From CAZWSC01 sp964636385 (GTDB lineage Bacteria > Eisenbacteria > RBG-16-71-46 > CAIMUX01), in the NCBI GenBank assembly GCA_964636385.1, contig CAZWSC010000075.1, forward strand, positions 1 through 49,551: DNA of 49,551 nucleotides. The letters run 5' to 3'. Positions 35,041 to 42,986 of the stretch are shown in pieces. Every line of letters begins with the position of its first letter. The first letter of the stretch is position 1. A model generated the notes under the pieces. The model had not been told where the DNA came from. It saw only the letters and a list, made by a program, of their open reading frames with translations, and did no database searches. Both the position numbers and the translations under genes were made by a program.

Positions 35041-35799
35041 CCCATGTTCGCAAAGAAGCGAGAAGTGCGCCAGATCTACAGCGTTGATCCCGGGGTCACT
35101 GTGAAAGCTCCAGTTCTCGCGGATCTGGGGGACCCCGTACTGCCCTGCCTGAACACTGAACGCCATGCACGTTCCGGTGGGAAGCCACTCGTGCGGGCCG
35201 CCGTATCCCCAGTGGAAGTCGAACCCTGTGTCCACAGCGTCGACAACCAGGTTCCGCTCCAGAAGAACTCCGGCGCCACTCCCCTGCAGGCGTACTCCGT
35301 AGTCGTGCGGCCGGTAGAATGTCACATGCCTGACGGATCCGAACGGGACCACATCGTGAAAGGCGGTCCGCAGGCCGCGGAAGCGGATGTTCCCGTTGAT
35401 TATCACGCAGTCCTCGATGTCGAGCCGGTTGTTGCAGTACGAGATGCAGATCTGGCCGCCCTCGAGGTCCAGGATCGCGCCGTTCCCCTGGATCAGCACG
35501 TCGATGCCGGGAGGGCCTTCCATTTCGAAGGAGATCAGGCTCAGAACAGGGCCTATGAGAAGCCCGCCTGTGTACACCTGGCCCGTCTCGAGAACCAGAA
35601 CCTTGTCGTAACCATTACCCGGCCCCGCATCGTCGAACGCCTTCTGGAGAGGGATGGATGGGGCGGCAGTCCCGCGCGCCGGAGTGATCGCCGGCAACAC
35701 CGCAATTGCCAGGGCAGCCACAACAGCCAGCCGGACAAGGAGATACGGCACCGACAACAGGCGGACAGCATCGTGGGCGCGAGGATAGCGTGGTTTCAT
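35038..35799 (-). CDS. beta-helix protein, N-terminal part (ends at premature TGA)
   Basis: 253 aa. An N-terminal hydrophobic export segment (~19-38) follows a basic start (MKPRYPRAHD). The rest has beta-helix rungs (LLIGPVLSLISFEMEG, LDIEDCVIINGNIRFRG, LLERNLVVDAVDTGFDF) and ends abruptly after LLCEHG at the TGA. The frame then continues without a break into the downstream part. This half has the signal; the other half has the C-terminal sorting domain, so together they make one typical secreted beta-helix protein with a FlgD-like tail. Its stop is 39 nt upstream of the cysA region on this strand. Confidence 0.75.
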   Translation of the reverse strand: MKPRYPRAHDAVRLLSVPYLLVRLAVVAALAIAVLPAITPARGTAAPSIPLQKAFDDAGPGNGYDKVLVLETGQVYTGGLLIGPVLSLISFEMEGPPGIDVLIQGNGAILDLEGGQICISYCNNRLDIEDCVIINGNIRFRGLRTAFHDVVPFGSVRHVTFYRPHDYGVRLQGSGAGVLLERNLVVDAVDTGFDFHWGYGGPHEWLPTGTCMAFSVQAGQYGVPQIRENWSFHSDPGINAVDLAHFSLLCEHG

Positions 35800-35838
35800 G
35801 TAGGCTATTGTACCACACTGGCCGGAAACGGACCCCCC

Positions 35839-36912
35839 TCACTCCCCCCGCATTTCCGGCGAGACGAAGAGGCTCTGTGCCGAGGCGATCACGTGCACCT
35901 CCTGCCCCGTCTCGAGCCCGATGAGGTTGCGGCGTTCGTGCGAGATCTCGACGCTCACAGGCTCGCCCCACTCACTCTCGAGGTAGACCTTGACGATGGC
36001 GCCTGCCGCGTGCACGTGCAGCACCCTGGCGCGGAAGGAGGGTCCGGTCCCGGGGCTGTCCGCGATCTCCAGCAGGTGCGGGCGCACATTGACCAGGGCC
36101 GGCCCCTCGGGAAGCGGCCCCGGAGCCGGCATCTCCATCGCCGATGAGCCAAGGTACAGGGTCCCCGCCTTGATCCGCCCGTGGAAGAGGTTGACGCTCC
36201 CGAGGAAGTTGTGGACGAAGAGGTTCGCAGGCTTCATGTATACATCCTCAGGCGTGCCGATCTGTACAAGGCGCCCGGCATCCATCACAGCCACCCGGTC
36301 GGCAACCTCCAGCGCCTCCTCCTGGTCGTGCGTCACGAAGAGGCTGGTCAGGTGAAGCTCGTCGTGCAGGCGGCGGAGCCATATCCGAAGCTCCCTTCGC
36401 ACCATCGCGTCCAGCGAGCCGAAAGGTTCGTCCAGGAGAAGCACCCGCGGCTCGACCGCAAGAGCCCTCGCGAGGGCGACGCGCTGCCTCTGCCCGCCCG
36501 ACAGCTCGGAAGGCAGATGGCCTGCGTGAGCTTCCAGGCGGACCAGGCGCAGGAGTTCCTTCACCCTGTTCGCGATCTCCTGCCTTGGCGGCCTCTCGCC
36601 CCGGGGCTTGACCTTGAGGCCGAAGGCGACGTTCTCGAAGACGCTCATGTGCCTGAAGAGCGCGAAGTGCTGGAAGACGAAGCCGAACCGCCTCTCCCTG
36701 ACAGGCCGCCCGGTGACGTCCTCTCCGTCGACAAGGACTGCGCCCGATTCCGGGTACTCGAGCCCCGCGATGATCCGCAGCAGCGTCGTCTTGCCGCACC
36801 CTGAGGGGCCGAGGAGTGCCACCAGCTCGCCCGAGTCCACCGTTAGGGAGACATCCTGAAGCACGGCGTGCGGGCCGAAGCTCTTGCCGATTCCGGCAAC
36901 CTCGATCTGCAT
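35839..36912 (-). CDS. cysA: sulfate-type ABC transporter ATP-binding protein
   Basis: 357-aa ABC ATPase of the CysA/MalK-like group, energising sulfate/thiosulfate import. Walker A GPSGCGKTT, Q-loop FGFVFQHFALF, signature LSGGQRQR, Walker B LLLDEPFGSLD and the H-loop THDQ are complete. The C-terminal ~100 residues are a TOBE-type regulatory domain. The frame is open to 37794, but the ATG at 36912 shares 1 nt (TGATG) with the cysW stop, so that start is chosen. Last gene of cysT-cysW-cysA. Confidence 0.95.
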   Translation of the reverse strand: MQIEVAGIGKSFGPHAVLQDVSLTVDSGELVALLGPSGCGKTTLLRIIAGLEYPESGAVLVDGEDVTGRPVRERRFGFVFQHFALFRHMSVFENVAFGLKVKPRGERPPRQEIANRVKELLRLVRLEAHAGHLPSELSGGQRQRVALARALAVEPRVLLLDEPFGSLDAMVRRELRIWLRRLHDELHLTSLFVTHDQEEALEVADRVAVMDAGRLVQIGTPEDVYMKPANLFVHNFLGSVNLFHGRIKAGTLYLGSSAMEMPAPGPLPEGPALVNVRPHLLEIADSPGTGPSFRARVLHVHAAGAIVKVYLESEWGEPVSVEISHERRNLIGLETGQEVHVIASAQSLFVSPEMRGE

Positions 36913-37733
36913 CAGAGCCTTCCTTCCGCCCGGCGGGCCGTTGCCTGCCCGCGCCGGATCAGCCACGTGATCAGGTTCCTGGCCAGAAGAGTGCCAAGCG
37001 CCAGGAGCGTCAGCATGGAGGCGACGGCGAAGGCCCCGGCGAAGTCGTACTCGTTGTACAGGATCTCCACGTGCAGAGGGAGCGTGATCGTCCGGCCCCT
37101 GATGTGGCCTGAGACGACCGACACCGCGCCGAACTCCCCGATGGCGCGCGCATTCAGCAGGATCAGCCCGTAGATCAGTCCCCACCGGATGTTCGGGATC
37201 ACGATCCGCAGGAACATCTGCCTCCCGCTCGCCCCCAGGGAGATGGCCGCCTCCTCCTCCTGTCTCCCCTGCTCCTGCAGCACAGGGATCAGCTCGCGGG
37301 CGACGAAGGGGAAGGTCACGAAGAGTGTCGCCAGCACGATCCCCGGCACCGCGAAGATGATGCGGATACCGTGCTCCATCAGCCACGGCCCCATGAAGCT
37401 CTGCGCGCCGAAGAGGAGCACGAAGACAAGGCCCGCCACGACCGGCGACGCCGTAAAAGGCAGATCTATCAGGGTGATCAGCACGCTGCGTCCCGGGAAA
37501 CGGAAGCGGGCGATCGCCCAGGCGGCGGCCACTCCGAAGAGCAGGTTCAGCGGGAGCGTGATCGCAACGACGATGATAGTGAGCCGAAGGGCGGAAAGCG
37601 CGTCCGGAGAAGTCACGGAAGAGGCATAGTAGGCAAACCCGTTCTCGAGGGCCTGGTGGAAGACGATCCCGAGGGGCATCAGCAGGAAGAGCCCGAGGAA
37701 GCCGACTGCGATCAGTATGAGCACGATTCGCAC
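36912..37733 (-). CDS. cysW: sulfate ABC transporter permease CysW
   Basis: 273-aa inner-membrane permease with six predicted helices and the EAA loop EEEAAISLGASGRQMFLRIVIP region that contacts CysA. The ordering with a distinct CysT and CysA is the reason for the sulfate assignment; other oxyanions cannot be excluded. The GTG at 37733 is used as start but has no clear ribosome site. An upstream GGGGAGGATCG before a CTG suggests the real start could be some 13 codons earlier. Confidence 0.92.
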   Translation of the reverse strand: MRIVLILIAVGFLGLFLLMPLGIVFHQALENGFAYYASSVTSPDALSALRLTIIVVAITLPLNLLFGVAAAWAIARFRFPGRSVLITLIDLPFTASPVVAGLVFVLLFGAQSFMGPWLMEHGIRIIFAVPGIVLATLFVTFPFVARELIPVLQEQGRQEEEAAISLGASGRQMFLRIVIPNIRWGLIYGLILLNARAIGEFGAVSVVSGHIRGRTITLPLHVEILYNEYDFAGAFAVASMLTLLALGTLLARNLITWLIRRGQATARRAEGRL

Positions 37734-37797
37734 CGCGGCAGTGCGCGCGCCCCGATCCGGGCGCGCCTCCAGCGATCCTCCCCGCCTGCGGCACGCG

Positions 37798-38631
37798 TCA
37801 GCCCTCCCGCCTGCGCCTGTCCCAGCGCTGAATCGTGTTGATAGCGAGAAGAAGGAGGAACGAGGCGATGAGCATCACTACAGCGAGCGCCGCGGCCCCG
37901 GCGTAGTCGTACTGCTCCAGCCGCGTCATGATGAGAAGAGGTGTGATCTCCGTGCTCATCGGCATGTTGCCCGCGATGAAAATCACCGAGCCGTACTCAC
38001 CCAGCCCACGGGCCACCGAGAGCGAGAACCCGGTCAGGAGCGCAGGCCAGATCGCGGGCAGGATGACCCTGGCAAAGGTCTGCCACCGTCCGGCACCCAG
38101 GATCGCCGCTGCCTCCTCGAGCTCGCTGTCCAGGTCCTGCAGCACCGGCTGCACCGCGCGCACCACGAACGGAAGCCCGATGAAGACGAGGGCCACGATG
38201 ATCCCGAGCGGGGTGAAGGCGACCCTGACACCGAGCGCCGCCAGCGGCTGCCCCAGGACTCCTCCCCCGGCGTAGGCGGTCGTGAGCGCGATCCCCGCCA
38301 CGGCTGTCGGCAGGGCGAAGGGCAGATCCACCAGGCCGTCGAGTATCCTGCGCCCCGGGAACGAATACCGTGTCAGGACCCACGCCACGATCAGGCCGAA
38401 GACCGCGTTGACGGCGCCGGCGATCAGGGCGGAGCTGAAGCTGAGGCGGTAGGAGGCGATCGCGCGGGGTGCGGTCGTCACTTCCCAGAAACGCTCGAAG
38501 CCCATCCCGGCGCTTCTGAGGAAGAGGCCCGAGACCGGGATCAGGACGAGCAGGCCCAGATAGAAGAGGGTGAACCCCAGTGCAGGGCCTAAACCGGGCA
38601 TCGCGCTCCGGCGGATCGAAACAGTCTGCAA
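37798..38631 (-). CDS. cysT: sulfate ABC transporter permease CysT
   Basis: 277-aa permease, first gene of the operon. It has six predicted helices and an EAA loop (LEEAAAILGAGRWQTFARVILP). It starts with TTG at 38631, preceded by CAGGAG 7 nt away. PF00528-type features such as LPFALPTAVAGIAL match CysT/CysU. No substrate-binding protein (Sbp/CysP) gene is in the operon or elsewhere in the window. Confidence 0.92.
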   Translation of the reverse strand: MQTVSIRRSAMPGLGPALGFTLFYLGLLVLIPVSGLFLRSAGMGFERFWEVTTAPRAIASYRLSFSSALIAGAVNAVFGLIVAWVLTRYSFPGRRILDGLVDLPFALPTAVAGIALTTAYAGGGVLGQPLAALGVRVAFTPLGIIVALVFIGLPFVVRAVQPVLQDLDSELEEAAAILGAGRWQTFARVILPAIWPALLTGFSLSVARGLGEYGSVIFIAGNMPMSTEITPLLIMTRLEQYDYAGAAALAVVMLIASFLLLLAINTIQRWDRRRREG

Positions 38632-38839
38632 GCTGCTCTCCTGATAGCCGGCCCGGAGTTCTCTTCCAGTCTGCCGGCCACACCGAACCGGTTTTCCTCT
38701 GAAGGCGACAGGGCCTGCGGGGGATAACCGGCGGCCCGTTCATCCGCGGAATCTTCCCGCTTCTGAGGAATCCTTTCAAGCAGCAACGGCGCGGGAAACT
38801 CCCTGGAGGTTGTGATCGTCAACTCGGAGCACTGGCGCG

Positions 38840-38855
38840 GTGGGTGATCACCCAC
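38840..38855. promoter_or_regulatory. perfect 16-bp palindrome
   Basis: GTGGGTGATCACCCAC is a perfect palindrome just after the stop of the metal-permease gene (38860) and ~210 nt upstream of cysT. It may be an operator for the sulfate operon or a hairpin ending the metal operon. No U-tract follows. Confidence 0.4.
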
Positions 38856-38859
38856 ACTT

Positions 38860-39702
38860 TCACCTGCGGAGGAGAGCTGCCGGGCGCGATGAAACCAGTC
38901 CCCCAAACAGGAAGAGCGCGGCTATGACCACCGGAACCGGCGGGAGATCCAGCAGGATCGATCCTGTGAAACCCGCCGTCACGCCGGCCACGCCGATCAG
39001 GCCCGCACCGAGCAGGAGCCATGCAAGGCTTCCTGCCCTCCGCTCGTAGAGCATCGCCGGTACGGCCAGCAGACCCATCGTCATGAGTGGACCGGCCCAC
39101 ATCACTCCGGCCGCGATGATCACGGCGGAGAAGAGCCGAAAACCGAAGATCATCTTCCCTGCCCGGCGTCTTTCGCGAGCCACCAGCCCTTCTTCATCGA
39201 TCGCAAGGGCGTAGAGGTATCCACGGTAGCGGTACCCGAGGAGAATGACCGCGGTTGTCAGGGCTGCGAACACGGCGAGTTCCGACCGCCCGATTGCAAG
39301 GAGCTCGCCCCGCATCATGTGCCGCATGTGAGCCTCCACGCTCGTGGAGACAGAGCTGACGAGGATGGTGACCGCCTCACCTGCACAGAACACGGCGGCA
39401 AGGAACGCAGACCGCCGCCTGGGAGAGCCCGCCGATCGACTCGTCTTCCGGGGCATGATCAGACTGACGGCCAGTATTCCGATGACGGCACACAGGTGCA
39501 GCGCGACCGTGGCGTCAGCTGGAATGCCCATCCAGACTGCGGTCACGATCGCCGCGGTTCCAACGGGCGCCAGGGCGATGCCCAGCATGATCTCATCCCT
39601 CAGCGAAAGGATCGCCCCCAGCGGGGAGGCGGTCAGCGCGAAGATCACGGCGCAGGCGAATGGAATCCAGGAGAAGGCCAAGACATTCAGGAACTCGCTC
39701 AT
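38860..39702 (-). CDS. zinc/manganese ABC transporter permease (ZnuB-like)
   Basis: 280-aa permease of the ABC-3 family with about 8-9 helices. Last gene of the metal operon. The ATG at 39702 overlaps the ATPase stop (ATGA), so it is chosen over the frame's first start at 39753. Family block VMWAGPLMTMGLLAVPAML matches the well-conserved late helix. Zn2+ is favoured over Mn2+ because of the AztD-like gene at the head of the operon. Confidence 0.9.
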   Translation of the reverse strand: MSEFLNVLAFSWIPFACAVIFALTASPLGAILSLRDEIMLGIALAPVGTAAIVTAVWMGIPADATVALHLCAVIGILAVSLIMPRKTSRSAGSPRRRSAFLAAVFCAGEAVTILVSSVSTSVEAHMRHMMRGELLAIGRSELAVFAALTTAVILLGYRYRGYLYALAIDEEGLVARERRRAGKMIFGFRLFSAVIIAAGVMWAGPLMTMGLLAVPAMLYERRAGSLAWLLLGAGLIGVAGVTAGFTGSILLDLPPVPVVIAALFLFGGLVSSRPAALLRR

Positions 39703-40367
39703 GAAGAAGGCTCCGACGGTTGAACTGTCACCGTACGGGCGGCATCGACCCACCCGGACACGTGCGAGGTTACCAGAACTCCAAGGCCGCCCTCTGCAAG
39801 ACGGGCCAGCAGTCTGCCGATACGACCGGCGGTTGTGATATCAACGTTGATCGTCGGCTCGTCAAGCAGGAGCAGGCGGGGCCTTCCCATCAGCGAGCGG
39901 GCGATCAGCACGCGCTGCCGTTCTCCGCCGGACAATCGTCCGAAGAGATCCTTCTCCATCCCCTCCAGGCCAACCTCCTTCAGTGCGGTCAAGGCTTGAT
40001 CCCGCCCGCCGGCCCAGCGGGCGGCATCCCCTGTTCTCACGACATCCATGACGTTGGCCGGAACCGAACGGTCGATCGTCGACTCCTGCCGGATGTAGCC
40101 GATCTCCTCCATTGGAACACCACAGAAGACGTGCCCGACTCTGTGACCGACAAGACCGAGCAGGCCGAGCAGGATGGTCGTCTTCCCCGCTCCGTTTGGT
40201 CCCGCAAGCATCACGACATCGCCGGCGCGAACGACGAACTCGACCGGCTTCGCGGGATAGTGGACGCCACCGTTCAGCGAGTACCCCCACTGCCCCTGAT
40301 GCACATCCAGAAGGACCTCATCAGCCCCGGACCGCTGCTCGTCTGCACTGTCAGTCAAGTTCTTCAT
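39699..40367 (-). CDS. zinc/manganese ABC transporter ATP-binding protein (ZnuC-like)
   Basis: 222 aa (start at 40367 by GGAG 7 nt upstream; the frame is open to 40484). Walker A GPNGAGKTT, signature LSGGERQR and Walker B LLLDEPTIN are present. Energises the neighbouring permease, with which it overlaps by 4 nt. The binding-protein gene lies upstream on the same strand. If the longer frame were used, it would overlap that gene's end closely. Confidence 0.92.
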   Translation of the reverse strand: MKNLTDSADEQRSGADEVLLDVHQGQWGYSLNGGVHYPAKPVEFVVRAGDVVMLAGPNGAGKTTILLGLLGLVGHRVGHVFCGVPMEEIGYIRQESTIDRSVPANVMDVVRTGDAARWAGGRDQALTALKEVGLEGMEKDLFGRLSGGERQRVLIARSLMGRPRLLLLDEPTINVDITTAGRIGRLLARLAEGGLGVLVTSHVSGWVDAARTVTVQPSEPSS

Positions 40368-40487
40368 CCGGACTCTCCAGCTTCTGCTTCCCGATGTCAT
40401 CGGCAATCTCTCCGGAAGCCTGGATACCGCGTGCTTCGCCTTACACAGCTTCCCCTCGAAGCCGGCCAGAGTGTACGCCATCACAAC

Positions 40488-41432
40488 TCACGGCAACGCC
40501 TCCAGCAGCATGCGGAGGTTGTGCTCCTGCAGGTCCTCGAAGCTGCGTATCTCCGCCTTGGCCCCGACCATGTTGGCGAACTGAACCGCCGATGCTCCGA
40601 TCTCGCCGGCAAAGCGAGCGGGAAGCCTGCCTGACTGGGCCTGGTGGTAGATCACCAGTTTCACGCCTGCCGCCTTCGCACGGGCGGCGAGTTCCGCCAG
40701 ATGTCCCGCGGTAGGCTCGATGCCGGCCTTAGGCTCCAACGAACCGACAACCTCCATCCCGTAGAAGCTGGCAATGTAGGAGACATCAGGGTGGTAGCTC
40801 ACGATCGGGATTCCCTGCAACGCTCTTCCCTCTTCTCGCAGCCTTGAGGCCATCGCTTCCAGTTCGAGAATGTAGGCCTCAGCCCGCTCTGTGTAGAACC
40901 CGGCGTTGCCCGGATCGGTGTGTACGAAGGCTGCGAGGATGTTCCGCACCATGACAGGCCCGCTGGCCGGAGAGACATTGTAGTGCGGATTACCCCGTGG
41001 ATGCTGTTCTCCCTCGGACCTGCCCAGGATCACGGGGATGTCGAACACCTCGATACCGTTGTGAACCTCGATCCAGCCTTCATGGTGCTCCATGATCCGC
41101 CTGTTCCGGGACTCCCGCGCCAGGGCGGGTAGCCACGCGTGTTCGGCATCCAGGCCCAGGCTGAGCAGCAGATCCGCCCTGTTTAGCCTCGGGATGAAGC
41201 TGGGCCGGACAGGCACCCCGTGCAGATCCTCCCTGCCACTTGCAAGCACCTCCAGCCTGATCCTGTCGCCTCCGACACGCTCAGCCATTGCTCCCAGGTC
41301 GGGGATGGAAGCCACCACATTCAGCCTGCCGGCAGACGATTCCGTTGCACTCAACCCGATGGAGAGCAGTACAACCGCCCCTGCCAGAACCTGCGCGATA
41401 CGCGATGAGTGGACCTTGTCACGCTCTGTCAT
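40488..41432 (-). CDS. zinc/manganese ABC transporter substrate-binding protein (ZnuA-like)
   Basis: 314-aa periplasmic cluster A-I metal-binding protein. It has a signal peptide of ~35 residues. The usual metal-ligand histidines are at His71 (DLHGVP; family DPHxYEPTPS), His150 (GNPHYNVSP; family NPHxWLDP) and His214 (SYHPDVSYIASFYG). The His-rich loop is short (EGEQHPRGN). The ATG overlaps the porin-like gene's stop (ATGA), confirming operon organisation. Confidence 0.92.
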   Translation of the reverse strand: MTERDKVHSSRIAQVLAGAVVLLSIGLSATESSAGRLNVVASIPDLGAMAERVGGDRIRLEVLASGREDLHGVPVRPSFIPRLNRADLLLSLGLDAEHAWLPALARESRNRRIMEHHEGWIEVHNGIEVFDIPVILGRSEGEQHPRGNPHYNVSPASGPVMVRNILAAFVHTDPGNAGFYTERAEAYILELEAMASRLREEGRALQGIPIVSYHPDVSYIASFYGMEVVGSLEPKAGIEPTAGHLAELAARAKAAGVKLVIYHQAQSGRLPARFAGEIGASAVQFANMVGAKAEIRSFEDLQEHNLRMLLEALP

Positions 41433-42880
41433 CTCTGCCTCCCGTGGGTGTGATATCCGATCACCCCGTCAAACTGGATCACGAACCTGTTGACCGGATC
41501 CTCTCCCGGAAGACGGTCATAGCGCGAATACTCCAGCCTGACGTAATGGAAGTGGCTGACGTTGCAGGTGAGAAACGCGCCGAGTCGCTCCCGCCTGTGC
41601 GGCTCTCCCCGGCGTGCTTCGAAGGACTCTCCGAATAGTCCGCCCGACCAGGTCTTGTTCGCGCGGTACCTTCCGTATGCAAAGAAGCCGGCGCGGCGCA
41701 TCCCACGCCTGAAGTACTGTCCCGCCTCTCTGATCTCGAACTGCTCGTCGTTCGCAATGTACTCGACCCCGAAGTCCAGTCCCGTGAAGAGGTTCTTCTC
41801 AGGAGGATTCCAGAACACGGTGACATCAGCACCGTACGTCGTCTTCCCGTAAGCCTCGCCATCGAAGCGCTGCGACCGGGCGTACCGCGGCTGATGCACG
41901 ATGCTCCCGCCCATGTCGATGCTCCAGCTCAGACTCGGCTCGAACGATGTGGTCGCCCTGCCCAGAAAAGCCAGATCCCGCAGCCCCTTGTTGGCCCTTG
42001 TGCGCACAGGCGCCCTGGGATCCCGTACGGATGCGTTGTAGGCAGCCTCCAGATCCGGCCTCCCGGGGCAGTGGATGTCATCTCCATGGAAGTGACAACC
42101 GGGGGGGGGATTGTCCCGCCCCCAGGCCGACTTCGAGCAGGCGGGATCCGTGTCGTGCGAGTGTCCCTCTATCGCGTTGTACACCCCGCCGGTGACCTCG
42201 ATGAAGTGTGACACGGGCACCAGCCAGGAGAGTTCCAGGCCGGCCGGCGAGAGGTGCCCTTCCAGGTACTCGTGCAGGAGGCGCGGCTCGGAGCTGAAGG
42301 GCATGGCGTGTGAATGAAACTGGCTCCAGCGGCCGAAGTTCGCCAGGTATCGTCCGCCTTTAAGCTTCAGGTTCATCGGCAGTGCGGGATAGACGAAGTA
42401 GAGCTCGTGTATCTCAGCGCCTGTCTCGCTGAACATCGCGTTGAACTCGATCCGGCAGTACGGGTCGACATCCGCTCCCACGGAGATCTCCGCTGTGGAC
42501 AGATCGAAGCCCCGCGTCGTCCACCTGCGCCCGCCGCCATCGGCCGATTCGGCATCGTGCAGATCCAGCTTGAGATCATAGACAAAGCCGATGTCCGGGT
42601 TCATCCACGCTCCCAGGGCCCTGGCTGACCCGCCGTCGGACGACGCCTGGGCCCCGGCCTGAAAACAGAGGAGCATGAACGCCGCAAGAAGCAACGGCAA
42701 GGCCGGCAGGAGACGATGGGATGCACGTGCGGGATGCACAGGTGCGTGCGGCCCGGTTGCGCCATGCGAGCGCGCGTGAGGTGCCGGTACACTTCCGGCA
42801 CGGATAGAGTGGCTATGTCTTCGATGCTCCACGTCGCCTGAGTACTCCCGGCATGAAGCGCTCCCCCTGACTCGGCACAT
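41429..42880 (-). CDS. outer-membrane barrel protein of the metal-uptake operon
   Basis: 483 aa (ATG at 42880 with GGAGGAG upstream; frame open to 42946). A His/Arg-rich N-terminal region of ~57 residues precedes a hydrophobic export segment, unusually long for a signal peptide, so a later start is possible. The mature part has alternating amphipathic strands and ends in aromatic-containing strands like a porin. A putative surface loop encoded by about 42064-42170 is packed with His and Cys (EGHSHD...CHFHGDDIHC). A run of nine C residues lies inside it. Gene order implies it carries metal across the outer membrane. Confidence 0.8.
   Translation of the reverse strand: MCRVRGSASCREYSGDVEHRRHSHSIRAGSVPAPHARSHGATGPHAPVHPARASHRLLPALPLLLAAFMLLCFQAGAQASSDGGSARALGAWMNPDIGFVYDLKLDLHDAESADGGGRRWTTRGFDLSTAEISVGADVDPYCRIEFNAMFSETGAEIHELYFVYPALPMNLKLKGGRYLANFGRWSQFHSHAMPFSSEPRLLHEYLEGHLSPAGLELSWLVPVSHFIEVTGGVYNAIEGHSHDTDPACSKSAWGRDNPPPGCHFHGDDIHCPGRPDLEAAYNASVRDPRAPVRTRANKGLRDLAFLGRATTSFEPSLSWSIDMGGSIVHQPRYARSQRFDGEAYGKTTYGADVTVFWNPPEKNLFTGLDFGVEYIANDEQFEIREAGQYFRRGMRRAGFFAYGRYRANKTWSGGLFGESFEARRGEPHRRERLGAFLTCNVSHFHYVRLEYSRYDRLPGEDPVNRFVIQFDGVIGYHTHGRQR
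42101..42109 (-). repeat. C9 homopolymer tract inside the barrel gene
   Basis: Nine consecutive G on the plus strand (C on the coding strand) encode three prolines in the His/Cys loop. Such tracts are prone to slippage and sometimes drive phase variation, but this is also a common place for sequencing error. The frame is intact as given. Confidence 0.6.
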
Positions 42881-42986
42881 CACTCCTCCTCCATATCCTG
42901 GCTCTTCCCGGCAACGCACGCCTTGCCCCACGGCATCCGGCATCAACCCCGGCCGCCGTTGACCGGCTCACGACTCACCGAAGAGA

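Noticed and set aside
35038..35075. Selenocysteine insertion at the TGA
   Set aside because: Stem-loop is weak and the loop is too close; beta-helix proteins have no known Sec, and the site lacks a redox partner Cys motif. Kept only as a low-likelihood option.
35839..37794. A 651-aa fused ABC protein
   Set aside because: The N-terminal half is an Arg/Gly-rich shadow of cysW; the ATPase starts at 36912.
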